NCBI RefSeq assembly: GCF_932276165.1
Contig: NC_063995.1
Location: 3,720,001-3,784,000 of the forward strand
Direction: 5' to 3'
Length of the DNA stretch: 64,000 nt
Origin: Plutella xylostella
Taxonomy: Eukaryota; Arthropoda; Insecta; Lepidoptera; Plutellidae
The translations under genes and the position numbers were made by a program. The notes beneath the pieces are model-generated. The model searched no databases and was not told the DNA's origin. It saw only the letters and a list, made by a program, of their open reading frames with translations. The first letter of the stretch is position 1, and each line of letters starts with the position of its first letter. Of the stretch, positions 1 through 11,900 are shown piece by piece.

Positions 1-472
1 GATAGATATAATATACGTAGATATAATATATAATTCCTACTACAAGCACGAAGTAAGTTGCAGATAATTGCACAAGAACAGAAACTCTGGACCTACGATT
101 TAAGTGCAGTAAATTATCATCAATTGAGCTTTGATCGCATGCGATATTTGTTAGATATTTATTACGATTAAAAATTATATAGTGTGGGTAACATGGTAAC
201 TTTAGCCACTGAAAATAGACCTCTGCAGCTGTAAATGATGACTTAGAAATATACACATACTTTGTGGAAACGTATAAGTAAAAGGCCTTTTCAGCTGGTT
301 CTTTTATTTATGTTATAATGTAGGTACCTACTGTAAGTTTTTCTAAAACATAATAAATGGTTGTGGGCACATCGAGAAGTAGGTAGGTACCTAAATAACG
401 ATTATTTATAGCTTTCATATTAATCATAATGGTTTCGGTCGATATTCAAAAGTTATGCCTTTTATTTACGAC
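1..472. other. Intergenic, nothing recognised
   Basis: AT-rich sequence with no supportable coding region, RNA gene or repeat boundary seen. Confidence 0.4.
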
Positions 473-725
473 CGAATGGCGTAGTGGTTAGTGACCCTGA
501 CTACTGAGCCGAAGGTCCCGGGTTCGATTCCCGGCTGGGGCAGATATTTGTTTAAAGACAGATATTTGTACTCGGGTCTTGGGTGTTGATATTTATATTT
601 CATATGTATCTATCTATGTATTTGTGTAGATATATCAGCTGTCCGACACCCATAACACAGGTTCTGCCTATCTTGGGGTCGGATGGCCATGTGTGAGATG
701 TCCCCACATATTTATTTATTATATT
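473..725 (+). repeat. tRNA-derived SINE
   Basis: The head reads like a tRNA gene: an A-box-like TGGCGTAGTGG near 477 and a perfect B-box GGTTCGATTCC near 522, then GGCTGGGGCAG instead of a folded acceptor end. It runs into a non-tRNA body containing ATTTGTTTAAAGACAGATA and CCGACACCCATAACACAGG, and ends in a TTTATTTATT-type tail near 725. That layout (RNA polymerase III head, unrelated body, A/T-rich tail) is typical of insect SINEs. It is not a working tRNA, because no acceptor-stem partner follows the B-box. Confidence 0.75.
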
Positions 726-2600
726 TATTTATTATTTAAAAAAACAATGGTTTGTAAGAGAGAGTTTACTACTCCAGTTTACTCGGGAGCTAGGCTGCCT
801 GAGCTGAAATCAAAATATGTACAAAGGTTCCACTCGAGAGAACCAAGTACAGGAACTTCACCCCCTCTCAGAATAGAATAGAATAGTTTGATGCGAGAAA
901 AAAAAAACTTACAATGGGGCTAAAATCATAGTTTGATGATAACCTACTTAGATCGGAGCAAAATTTTACATACTCAAATATATAATCACTCAGTCATACC
1001 ATAGCTGCTTAGGTACTCTACATAAGAGACCACCTTACAGCGGCTGCATGTACCCAGCAAGTGACGCGGTCTTTATCCACAAATTGCAGAACCCACCTCC
1101 TTCACGAAAGCCTCAACTGAACCATAAACCTTATCGAACCTTCCATAAAACAGATTTTGCCTTGACACAGCCTTATGGGTAATTTCGCAAGGTGAGTTGC
1201 TGGCGAGACACGTACGGGCGATCGTCGTGAGCTCGCTTCATTTTCTAGTACGTGCCTGCCCGTCGCGGCGGCGGCGGCGGCGGTGGGCTTACTGCGAGAT
1301 CCTATTTTGTACCCTCGAGATGGTGACGACGGCGATAGGAACTCAACTGTATCCTAGCAAACCTCTTGGAACAGAAGCTCTACAATTTCAGATGTACTCA
1401 ATAAAAAAGAATACAACAAAAAAATAACAATACAGGAATAATACAACATAGTACAAACAAACTAGGTTGCTGTCCAAAGCGTCAAATTGGCACCAGCTCA
1501 GCATGTGCTGTGGCCAAAGAGGCCACAGCGCTGGTTTTCAGCTGGCCTTTAATCTAATAAAAAGTCTAATAAGACACAAGACCCACGAATAAATTTAAAA
1601 GACACTGCCACAACAGTTGAAACAGTATGCCCATATTTTCTTTAATTCCTATGACTGGAAGTATGTAGATTAAATTTCAGTTTTCAGTTGATAATCGAGT
1701 TCATGAGTACTCTGTGGCGATGGTGGAGGAGGTTTAGCCGAGGTGTTCTCCGCAATCTGGGGCTGTAACAGACGCAACGTGTCGACGAGAGTTCTTACAT
1801 CTATGTGGATAATCGCGAGGTTTGCATCCATTTCTATCATTGCCAATAGGTATCTAGTTATTCCGTATACCAAACTGTGGATGCCATCCATAATGTTTTT
1901 TTTATCTACGGAAGCAAAATCCTACACCTACACGGAAATAAACTTCATATGTACTGCAAAAACCGATATTTTTGATTAAACACGGATAGGGTTGAGTGAA
2001 AATTTCAGGGATCTTCGAGACCTTTGTCCAGCAGTGGGGCACAATGGGTTGACAAACCTACTTGATAATAGGCGAATCGAAGCTAAAGAAAAACGTAGTT
2101 AGAATCTTATCTTATCTTTGATGACCCATTACATTAAATTTACAGAATGTGTGAGGGAGGTATGGATTAGTGTTATTGGTAAAAACATTCATTCCACTCA
2201 TTAGTCCCATTACCTATCAGTAGACTAGTCTAGAGCAACCCGCCATCTCCTAAACCTAAACGATCGGATCGATTCTTTGTGAAGGACCCTACAGTCTCTG
2301 TTTTCTACATATGCATACATACTCGTACATGCAAGCTGTCTCCTGACTACCCACTGTTTAGGACCGACATAAATTGGTTTGCGGTTAGAAGCAACGTGAA
2401 ATGGTTAAGACTTGCAACCGCGACCCCTGTTGCCACACCACAGCTTGCACAATTTCACTAACAAGGCTGATGCATATAATTCTGCATAATATTTGTCATT
2501 TTATAATTAGGTACTTAGTATTTCCTTAAGACTTTATTCTTTAAAACCGCAGGCGCTTGAGGCTTCTTGTTATTTGTACAATTACATAGGTATTCTTCAG
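726..2600. other. Intergenic, low-information stretch
   Basis: There is a short CGG-rich tract near 1265-1284 and a LINE/SINE-tail-like phrase (GTCCAGCAGTGGGGC) near 2026. The short open frames here encode no recognisable protein and one is merely translated CGG repeat. Nothing else is supportable. Confidence 0.4.
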
Positions 2601-2952
2601 TGTAATTCATTGAAAATAAAACCGCCGGTGCACTTAAAACAATCTTTAATTTATTTATTTTACACCCAAAATGAGAAAGCAATCTTTACTGCTAGACGCC
2701 ATATTTGCAAGAGAATATTTATAAAAGGAAACAGCATAGACAATGATATCGATTCTGAAGGCAGAAATTTTAAATTTAGCGATGTCAAAACCTTAATTTC
2801 TTTGTTTAAAATTCGACTCTATGATTGTTTCCGTAAATGTCATTTTATGCTAGCAAATTTTTTAGTTTGACAGCGTTAAAATTAGAATTTCTGCCTTCAG
2901 AATCAACATCAATACCTCTACTATGCAATACTCCTTGTCCCTACATCCTACA
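2601..2952 (-). repeat. Left LTR of a shortened Ty3/Gypsy-type element
   Basis: From about 2611 the sequence matches the right LTR that starts at 4414 (shared TGAAAATAAAACCGCCGG, CACTTAAAACAA, ACGCCATATTT). It ends TCCTACA at 2952, next to an internal CCGGCCATCCTG block that also follows the LTR of the intact Gypsy element at 27559. The outer first ten or so bases differ from the right LTR, so the left boundary is uncertain. A 154-bp palindromic MITE lies inside it (2751-2904). Confidence 0.65.
2751..2904. mobile_element. MITE with 39-bp inverted ends, nested in an LTR
   Basis: The ends GATTCTGAAGGCAGAAATT (2751) and its reverse complement (ending 2904) form inverted arms of about 39 bp with four mismatches. 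The interior of about 76 bp is AT-rich and non-coding. The partner LTR lacks this block, so it is an insertion after the LTR formed. No clear target-site duplication was found, so the superfamily is not assigned. Confidence 0.6.
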
Positions 2953-3212
2953 ACCCGGCCATCCTGCAGATAGTCTGCCCTCAGACTATGAAAAACATAT
3001 TTATAAAATCAAACAACATAAATCTACACTCTACTTTCAAAACAAACGTAAAAATAACAACATAACATTAAATTAACAATCAAAAACGAACTCAAATTTA
3101 ACAACCTAACTTCTTTTGAAAATGCCACCGTAATTAAAACACACCCATTCTTCGTCACACATTCATCATCATCACGCAAATAAAAACTTATAAAAATCAT
3201 CGCTTCATGTAT

Positions 3213-4226
3213 TCAACGAAGTATGTGATAATCTTTGTCCATCGCTTCTTTCATCATCTTTGCTGAGAAAGTACCATTCTCGTGTACCCTCCTCGCTATC
3301 TCCATAACTCTTGAAACCATCATTTTCTTCTTGTTCCCTTCGTAAAGTATTTTATTCTCCATCAAACAATCTTGAAATCGTCTTTCTACATATCTTTTTT
3401 GGCCATCTTTCTTCTTCACAAGATTAGCAAACTCGCCTGAAAAATCCTCTTTTTTAACCACCTTTTCAACTTTTTCTTCCACCTTTTCAACTTGTTCTTC
3501 CGCAATTCTTGTCTCACATACCTCTTCAACTTTATGTTCAATAATCTCCTTAATACAATTTTGCTTGAATGGCTCCTCTTTGCAAATTTCCTCCTTTTTA
3601 TTTTCCAAAACTTGTTTATTTACATCCGTTTCCGTTTGACATTGACTGTGACATTTGTTCTGTTCATTCTCCTTCGTCTTTATGGATTTCACTTCCTTTT
3701 CCTTTGAATAATCGTTCGCCTCGTCCGTCCTGATTTCGAACATTACCGAGTGCTGTTTTACCGACATCTCCGACTGACATCTGTATCTGCTGCTCTGTCG
3801 CTGATCAGGATCCTGCTTTACCGACGCATCTGTCGGTCGTTCGCATCTCGTCTCCTCCTTAGCTGATGCTGTCATCTTCCATTTACGGTTCGTCATCAGC
3901 TCGTGAATGTGCTTCGTATCAACCTTGTCAGGAAATTCCTCCAGCAGTGCCCGCTGCAGTTCCTCAAAACTCTTGAATTTTTCCTCCGTGCGGAGCCACA
4001 GACCTGCCACACCAGTCAGAACACGTCGCGCTATCAGTAGTTTTTGTGGAGGTGTCCAGCCGAACACTTCTGCATTGTCGCTGAAGTCCTCCACCCACCT
4101 TGCCGCCGTGTACGCCGGGTCTGCTCCCGAGAAAGTCGGGATTGTCGCCGCCGTCATCATCATGTGGTCATTCATTTTCCCCTTCACCTTATTAATAAAA
4201 ATCCGTATAAAATATATCACCTTCAA
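3213..4226 (-). CDS. Gag-integrase fragment ORF of a deleted Gypsy-type element
   Basis: A 337-residue open frame; the likely start is the second methionine (4175, MNDHMMM), which aligns with the start region of the larger element's Gag. Residues about 25-115 match the Gag N-terminus of the element at 28371-32354 (AARWVEDF, DNAEVFGW, LWLRTEEKFKSFEEL, HELMTNRK). The middle (about 120-265) is charged, Lys/Glu-rich and likely coiled, with no zinc knuckle. The last 60 residues resemble the region leading into the integrase HHCC finger (ENKILYEG, ARRVHENGTF, DKDYHI), but the second His of the finger is replaced. Protease, reverse transcriptase, RNase H and the integrase DDE core are absent. So this is an internally deleted, non-autonomous copy that still has one open frame. 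Whether the protein is made is unknown. Confidence 0.7.
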   Translation of the reverse strand: MKVIYFIRIFINKVKGKMNDHMMMTAATIPTFSGADPAYTAARWVEDFSDNAEVFGWTPPQKLLIARRVLTGVAGLWLRTEEKFKSFEELQRALLEEFPDKVDTKHIHELMTNRKWKMTASAKEETRCERPTDASVKQDPDQRQSSRYRCQSEMSVKQHSVMFEIRTDEANDYSKEKEVKSIKTKENEQNKCHSQCQTETDVNKQVLENKKEEICKEEPFKQNCIKEIIEHKVEEVCETRIAEEQVEKVEEKVEKVVKKEDFSGEFANLVKKKDGQKRYVERRFQDCLMENKILYEGNKKKMMVSRVMEIARRVHENGTFSAKMMKEAMDKDYHILR

Positions 4227-4390
4227 CTTTTATACAATATACACCTTAAATTTTTCCACCTTAATTATATTTCAATACGCCGCCATGCCGCCATCTTTGC
4301 CGTGTGCGAACTCCTTCACGCAACACGACCCCTTATTTACAACTATTTACACCTTATGTACACCATCTTCAGCACCTTTGGCTTATTCTC

Positions 4391-4408
4391 ATCCCGGACG
4401 AGCCCCCA
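4391..4408 (-). other. Primer binding site, tRNA-Pro type
   Basis: On the minus strand this reads TGGGGGCTCGTCCGGGAT, the complement of the 3' end of tRNA-Pro and the same 18 nt used as the primer site of murine leukaemia virus. It sits 5 nt inside the 5' LTR, where reverse transcription would be primed. The same 18 nt occur in the second Gypsy-type element (32507-32524). Confidence 0.8.
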
Positions 4409-4663
4409 AAAGTTGTGGGATGAAAATAAAACCGCCGGATGCACTTAAAACAACTTAATTTAATTTATTAAAACCCAAAACGAAAAAACAATCTTATTGC
4501 TACACGCCATATTTACAAGAGACCATAGAGAAAAAATAAATAATTGTGAAAAGAGTGGCATCTCAAGGAGTTTTTTGTCATACTCTATACGTCATACTGA
4601 ACAGCGTCATCTCTTTTTATTTCTCAGCCTCATTGTACATACATACAGGGTGCCCTTGGGACA

Positions 4664-4877
4664 CCCTGTATATATAGATATAGCTGTTCCCGCGCGCTTC
4701 GCTTCGCCCTAAATAGTTTTCCCGTGGGAATTCCGGGATAAAAAGTAGCCTATGTTTTTTCCCAGGGTCTAGACCGTATGTATACCAAATTTCATTCAAA
4801 TCCGTTCAGTAGTTATGGCGTGAAAGAGTAACAGACAGACAGACACAGTTACTTTCGCATTTATAATATTAGTAAGG
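4664..4877 (-). repeat. Interspersed repeat copy, inverted partner of 4938-5134
   Basis: It holds AGCTGTTCCCGCGCGCTTCG, GGAATTCCGGGATAAAAAG, ATACCAAATTTCATTCAAAT and GTTACTTTCGCATTTATAAT. This is the recurrent block seen at 4938-5134 and 40017-40214, here reversed. The family looks like a high-copy insect repeat; I cannot assign its class. Confidence 0.65.
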
Positions 4878-4937
4878 AGTAAGGATTGTTATCACAAGTT
4901 ATTAACTTCAATCTATAATGATATCCTAATCCTAACT

Positions 4938-5134
4938 ATCCTAACAAATATCATAAATGCGAAAGTAACTGTGTCTGTCTGTTACTCTTTCACGCCAAAA
5001 CTACTGAACAGATTTAAATGAAATTTGGTATACATACGGTCTAGACCCTGGGAAAGAACATAAGCTACTTTTTATCCCGGAATTCCCACGGCAAAACTTT
5101 TTAAGGCGAAGCGAAGCGCGCGGGAACAGCTAGT
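4938..5134 (+). repeat. Interspersed repeat copy, forms a long hairpin with 4664-4877
   Basis: Same family as 40017-40214, in the orientation reading TAAATGCGAAAGTAACTG, TTTCACGCCAAAACTACTG and GGGAACAGCTAGTA. With the reversed copy 60 bp upstream it makes two arms of about 200 bp. Confidence 0.65.
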
Positions 5135-5909
5135 AAGACATATTTGCCTTAACGTAGTTACACCACACAACAGTTATTACATTTATTAGCTAAATGTAAG
5201 TTCAATCTACATATTTATGTACCTACCTACTTGCAACAATAAATAAAATACAAATTATTATATAATTATTTATTACCTCGCATATAACAATGTTTCAGTT
5301 CAGTTTTGTTCATGTCACTTGTAAAATAATATGCGAGTGGGTGTGTGTATTCCTTTTTTATTCCTTTCACCATGAAAACCAATTCATGTTTTGCTAGTTT
5401 AATGTTTCCCAAGAGAAGAAAATCCTTTCAATTGACCCTTAGCGGCATCATAATGCACTTGTGGTGATAAAGTCATTTCGTCCAAGATAATAGTGCATCA
5501 TTTATCCTCGCGAGGCAAATCTTTGACGACATTTATCAGTTTGGTACACATAGTATTTTAATCTTCAATCTTTTATTTACAAAAATTAAACATGTTATAT
5601 GCGAGACATAGTAAGACAACTGAACTGACACTGACACGCAATTTCTTCATAATAGCCATAGATCATGACAATGTTGATATTCAAATACTACTTATCTATG
5701 TGTCTTGTTATTGTTCTATGGTCTTGTTCATAACGCCATCTTACATATTTTTTGGTAATAAGAGTAATATATAGAGATGGCGCTACCTTCTACTAAAAGT
5801 TCAGCCATTAAGGCACTGACCCACCCCTGCAAGAGACATTCATAAAAGGAAACACCATAGTCAACACTTCTATTATTTCTAATACTCTATGTTCCTACTC
5901 CTACATATA

Positions 5910-7739
5910 TTTGTTTGTATTGTTTTTGGCTATGTTTTTTTTTCAAGTACCATTTTAGCAATTGAAAATATTATTTATAATATTAACATGAACCTGTAAC
6001 CTAACCGAAGTTAAGAACCCGCGACAGTAATAGTTTTATTTCAATAGAGTCATTTCCAGTTATTGTGTCCTAGTTGTTGCTCGGATCTCTATGAACTTAA
6101 GTAGGTAGTTTCAGTAACGAGCACCTCTATTATTTGCTATTTCAGACTATGTTTTAATCCAACTTTAATTCGCGTTATGAATGGCGCTTTACGCGGTTTG
6201 TACATCATTTTGTGTTCATTAATATTTTATTAAGCTTGTTATTCGTGGGCAGCGAGCGGAGGTCGTTAGCGATCTGTGTCACCCATTATCATTAACATCC
6301 GATTTTGATACAAGCGTCCATTATTGTGATGTAAGTACATTTATATACACTCAACAAAGTCATAAATAAGACTAACCATCGTTAAGGACCAGTCCAGATT
6401 GATCCTAAATATTAGATCCACAATTCCACATACATAAGTATTACATATTTGCATGCACTTACTATTACATTCACAGGACCAACCACATACCGGGCTAGCT
6501 GGCGTCACCGAGAGATCTAACATCTAAGAGATACCCACAAAACCTTTATGATTAGTCAAACTTCTGGCGAGGACGATTCATTATGGGCCATTACGTGTCG
6601 TGTTTATCGACTTATTCTCCACAAGCCAATAAAATAAAGAACGGCCGAGATAAGGCGGCGGACCTCTAATCTCCGGAACAAGGGACACTAATTCGATTGT
6701 GGTTTTGGTCGAGCCTTTTTTGGGGTTTACGACACAAATTGAAGTGTTAAAAAAACTACAAATTGGCTTTTTGGTGGGTCATTCATTAGTTGGTGGGTGA
6801 ATGGCGTTGCTTGTGTCGTTTTCGCTCAATTAGCTAAACGGAAACTGAGCCTCGTCGGTCTCACGCGGCGTCACGGTGCCGGTGATACAATCACAACGCT
6901 CGGTGACGGTGACGCCACGAGTTTATTGTGTACTTACATAAATATGGCTAGGGCTAAAGTTTTCACACATTGCTGTGGGATTAAAGATGTTTAATAAAAT
7001 GGCTTTGCTCATTATTGACCTAACCTATAAAAAATATAAAAAATAACCGACTTTAAAAAGGAATCAGTACTCTCAGGTAAGTATTTAAATTACTATTTAT
7101 ATTTTAGTGATTTTTAAGTCGTTTTTTTTTTCAGGACATTCCTAATGACCTCGATATGAGGCTGGTGGTATCCAGATAGGCTCTTGACATGTGTAGGTAT
7201 GTGTATGTGATTGTGATAGATAGTTAATCTGGAGAGGTCGTCGTAGAGGCGGCTCTTGGGGGATGTCTGACAATTTGATTGCACCGGATTACCATATGCA
7301 TTTGTCGCACGTCATTCTGAACATACGTTGTTCAGAATGACCCCCTGACCAGCCCCTTTCAGGTTATTGTAGGTGTAGGTCTTTTTCACCTCATGATGTA
7401 GGTATAACCTCATTCAGGATATGGAGGTGTCTTTGCTATAATAGCAAAAATGTTGTCTTCCGTTTCTACTATAAGGTCATTCTTAATGTTTTTTGTGCAT
7501 TAATTTGAGATGATTCCACGGCCATTCGTAAGCAAATTGTATTTATTATGAATAATTTTTAGAGTGGGATGTAAATTCGTAAATTAGTTAAAAAGATAAG
7601 ATAATGTCGCGTGCCTGCTCAAGTATAATGGTTATTTATCGATTAATTTTATGCACAGTAAAGTTATCTCTGTTGGTTTGACTTAGATTTATCACTGTTA
7701 TGTACTCGTATAATTATTGACATAAAAGTTAGGTAAGTA
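5910..7739. other. Intergenic, nothing firm
   Basis: No recognisable coding region. A perfect 13-bp hairpin with GTCATTCTGAACA arms lies at 7311-7341 (5-nt loop). The open frame at 6797-6994 has no recognisable domain. Confidence 0.4.
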
Positions 7740-7950
7740 CGGTGGCCTGCGCCTAAAAGTATACAGGCGGAGTTTATAAAATAGCGATCCCTGATGATGA
7801 AGGGACCAGCTACATCAGTTATAAAACTGGGGACGTGTTGTGTGTGATGTGTGTAGCAGTGGTGTTTATGTGGATGTGCTTGAGCAGCATGTGAACTTGA
7901 GATCACTATTTTAAAAATTCCACCTGTATACTTTTAGGCGCAGGCCACCG
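7740..7950. mobile_element. MITE, copy 1
   Basis: A 211-bp element with inverted ends CGGTGGCCTGCGCCTAAAAG and its reverse complement; the arms run about 28 bp. It is flanked by TA on both sides (7738-7739, 7951-7952), fitting a TA target duplication, though a 4-bp GTAC duplication cannot be ruled out. The interior matches the copy at 16611-16819 (GATCCCTGATGAT, GTGTTGTGTGTGATGTGTG, GGATGTGCTTGAGCAGCATG). No coding sequence. Confidence 0.8.
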
Positions 7951-8636
7951 TACTTTAAAAGATCGCGGACTTTTATTTTTGTATAAATATACTAAACAAC
8001 TAATATTATACTGAATAGAATCATCATATTTACCACAGTTACAATCCTTCTAACAAATAAGACAGCAGATTCGACAACGCTAAATCAAACCAGTCGATAA
8101 GCAATTAGATAAACGTCGCTCGGAGTTGCTTTAAAATCACTTAAGGTGATAATAAAACCGTAGCGAGACTGACCTGAGTGGGGTATGCGTATAAAAAGGT
8201 GACTTTGAACACATTTAGTGTATCGCTGGTATAGTTAAAAGCTGTATAATAGCGTTATCTCGTAGGGGGTACTAAATTGGGACGTAGGCCGGCGGGCCAG
8301 GCGGCGGGCCACGGCGGGCGCGGTTCTTATCAGTTTTGTCGTGTTCATCGTGAATTGTTAGGCTTTAGCGAGGTGTAAGGGAGGTATGGCTGCTCTTCTA
8401 CTTACTGCCAAAAATAGAGTTTGCTGAAAATATAATGAACTCTACAAAATATACATTGAAGTAAGTATTTAAAGTGTACCGTTCCACACTATTTAAAGTA
8501 CTCTATCCAGAAGTTAGTTTGTTCCTATTTTTTCAAAATAATGTAGTTTCAACATGTTGTATGTTATTTTCATTTATTTTCTGTATTTACTACGACGGAT
8601 GTAAGTAGGTATACTCACCTGCCCCATGCCATTACA

Positions 8637-8992
8637 AATAAATAATTACACCCCATGAATGTAAATGTAATAAAAAATAAAGGACTCTACATAAGTTAAA
8701 AGGACGCTATAATATTGACAATGCAGTTATTTTTAGCTCTTATTTTATGAAAGGTACCGTTACTGAACCCCCTGTATAGTTTTGGTTTAGTGTGAATATT
8801 TACGTACGTACGTAATAATAAATAATTACACCCCATGAATGTAAATGTAATAAAAAATAAAGGACTCTACATAAGTTAAAAGGACGCTATAATATTGACA
8901 ATGCAGTTATTTTTAGCTCTTATTTTATGAAAGGTACTGATACTGAACCCCCTGTATAGTTTTGGTTTAGTGTGAATATTTACGTACGTACG
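8637..8992. repeat. Tandem duplication, 176-bp unit, 180-bp period
   Basis: Unit 1 (8637-8812) and unit 2 (8817-8992) differ at only two positions by eye (the CCGT/CTGA step near 8757 and 8937), with a 4-nt TAAT spacer. Each ends in TACGTACGTACG. The unit is non-coding and AT-rich. Confidence 0.9.
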
Positions 8993-11900
8993 CAGCTACA
9001 GGGTGGCGCGCAGGCATGTCGGCAAGTTATAGCCAGCGCCGCGACACTGCACTGCCTACACTCCGATATGAGCTGCGCCTACGCATGTCCCCGCCACGTC
9101 CTGAAACAAGACCATGTTTAGTTATTACTTATGCTACATTCGTAACTGCACAAACAAAATGACACATTTGCTAAGCAATCCCGACCACTCACGTGTAGCC
9201 CAAATGAACAATGCAATGTTCGGAGAAGACAAATCGTCCCACACAATCGAGTCTCGCGATAACGGACTAAGCGACAACCCTGGCCGATGGCCGGACGCAT
9301 CGATTTGAAAAAGCACTTTTCCCGAACGTTTTTTCGTCTTGTTGTACCTCGTCCATTGATAAAACGGAACAGGTATAGGTACTCAGACAGGCGCCAACAT
9401 TCCTCGCCCCGACCTCACACTCACTCCAGCGAGCTCACAAAAACATACACTCACTTTTTATATTAACACTTTTTACTTTTAAATCTTTTTGCTTCCTTTG
9501 TGTCGGTCGTGGTTGTTTGTTTTCGTTATTAGCGGGCCGTAGGAAGTGGACGTGATAAACCTATTGCCCTAAGCGTTTTATTGGACCAATCCTCGATATC
9601 CGTTTACTCGCAATCAGTTCAGTTGACTCGAGCTGGATGAAGATGCGCCGTGATTGTTTTACAATGGTTCTGCCACATCATCTCCATTAGCACCTTTATC
9701 TTAATAGAGGAAGCAATAAACAAGGCATAAAATTAATACTTTTGCGCCGGATTCGACGTTTGTGACCAATACAATGATTTATAGCCCGTAGCGTAGCATG
9801 GACATAAAACAGCTATTAAGCATCTTTTAGCTTAAAGCCTTTATGAACCTCGTAAACCCAAATATACAAACGAGAATAAAATATACCTGAGATATAGATA
9901 AGTAACTCGCAGATTAACATTTTATGAATGGAATAGAACTAAGATGGCCGTTGTAGAGCGGATTATTCTCGTGTTATCAGTTTTGTCGTTAAATTAACAC
10001 CTCGCTTTTTGATCGCAATGGTGTCAGAATCGTAAAAATCTATCAGGCATTTTAATATTCTAATCATTTGAATTGGAGACCCTGCGACCTCCAAAGAGTT
10101 TTGTGCCATTATCCAACTTAGAACACAACCATTATGTTCCATTCTTAAAGAAAGCTTGTGTTTAGTGAATGAGGGTGCGTTATCTCCGACCGGCGACCGC
10201 AGTCGTCCCATTAACTGTCTCTTCCGTCAATTTACTCGTGAATTTAATGAATAGGCGAACTGTCGGTACCTTTTTGTAACTTTAAAATAACAGACTACGA
10301 CGCAGCTAGTGCAATTTTGATTTATTTAACATCATTTCCGGGATTAAATGACGATTTAGCGATTCATTCATGAGTTTTTAGGTTGTCCCGTCGTAGGTGG
10401 GCGGGTCGCGATGTGAGCTTTAAGTGCTTGTAGATACGCGAGCGCGGCTAGTAATGTTCCGAATTAAAATAAATTAGACTTTATGTTGAATTATTTATTC
10501 CGTTACCGATTACATTTAGAGGATATAGACGATAATTGATTTTGGGTGTGTCGTTTTTATTTTAGAATATCGGATGTTTTGGTAACATAGTTGAGATTAG
10601 TGAGATACCCATCGACAAAAGAGGATCACCTACAAGGCAACATTATCTATCATTGATTCTGTTAACTATTTTGGTTTGTTGATGTTTTTTTTAGTTTGCT
10701 CGGGACTGTTGATTTGGTAGCTACAATATTGCAATATTTGTATAGGAGCTGTCGATACATCGGCAGGATCACTTTATTTGTTGGGGCCGAGATTTTCTTC
10801 CACATTTGACACCCGTTTGCAGTATTTCGAGCTAAACTGAACATTTAGGTAGATCTTTGTAATGCATTGACAAATATTATATTAGTGCGGGACAAACAAA
10901 CACACGCCGGCGCCTGACCTTTATTTGTTAGAATTATTTATCATAAAAAACGTATACTTATATCAACATCAACGACATTTCTCCGAAACTACCACCAACT
11001 AAAAAACAAATCTTCGTAGCCATATACTAATGCTGTATCCATGTCTAGTGCTAGTCCTCAGCCTCACATCCTCATCATTTAGGTATTCTTACTACCTAGA
11101 TACTTAGTGCATCGTCGGACATATCCACATAGCCACGACCCACTTCCAAACTTTGCAAAAAAACATAAAAATAAAAAACTTATAGTTTTTCTCAGAATAT
11201 TGGTGAAATGACTAGAGCTGTGGGGTTATCACCACCGAACACTATCAATTATCAATGACTTGTATGGATTATTTATTTATTTATTAGCACAACAAAAAAA
11301 CTTAAATGATGATGGGCACAAATATATGGAAGCTGGGACCAGCACCAATAGAAATGAGTGATACGTCGTTGAAAAGGTATTTTTTAGCAGAATATGAATA
11401 ACGGAAGCGCTAGTCTTGATTTACTGTCCAATTAGATAATCGTACCTTGAAAGTTTTTATATTTTATTTCTGTAATTTTAATGTTTTTGTTAGTTTTTCA
11501 CATTCATTTTTAATTTTTATAACAAAATGATCATATTTCATATAATATTATATTTGTTTATTATTTCAGTAAATAAAACCAGTTGAAAGTAATTCTTCCA
11601 ATTTCAATAATACGTGTTTACTTCCTTCCGACGAATATATTTCAAAATGGACATCTTATACGGATTTGTCGTCATAATACTTTTTTGCTCACTTGAAAAG
11701 AGCTATCCAACGATGTATCTCTCGTCTTTATTGGACATAGGTCCCAAAACGCCCATTGTCATTTATTTAACATTTTGACACGAAACCTAGAAGGTTTTAT
11801 TTGTGTCCGTCTGGCGTTTAACATAATGTAGGTACTAGGTAGGTTATAACAATTTATAATTGGATCTTACAGATGTTTGACAGACGAGCAACTTATGGAT

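Larger units (their letters stand above)
4524..5829. mobile_element. 1.3 kb insertion flanked by CAAGAGAC repeats
   Basis: The 8-bp direct repeats at 4516-4523 and 5830-5837 mark it as inserted DNA within an LTR. It contains an inverted pair of a common interspersed repeat (4664-4877 and 4938-5134) and AT-rich sequence, but no coding region. The termini are not convincing inverted repeats (CATAGAG at one end, CACCCCTG at the other), so the class is not assigned; 8 bp would fit a hAT-like duplication. Confidence 0.5.
4414..5905 (-). repeat. Right LTR of the shortened Gypsy-type element, split by an insertion
   Basis: It starts TGTGGGATGAAAAT at 4414, matches the left LTR to CAAGAGAC at 4523, then is interrupted. 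Matching resumes after a second CAAGAGAC at 5830-5837 (AAAAGGAAACACCATAG) and ends CTCCTACA at 5905, followed by TATA. Without the insertion the LTR would be about 185 bp. In element orientation this is the 5' LTR. Confidence 0.65.

Noticed and set aside
473..545. Possible tRNA gene
   Set aside because: A- and B-boxes are present, but no acceptor stem closes and the sequence runs straight into a SINE body.
9114..9316. Overlapping frames on both strands near 9.1-9.3 kb
   Set aside because: Short, no recognised motif, all frames equally open; no reason to prefer one.
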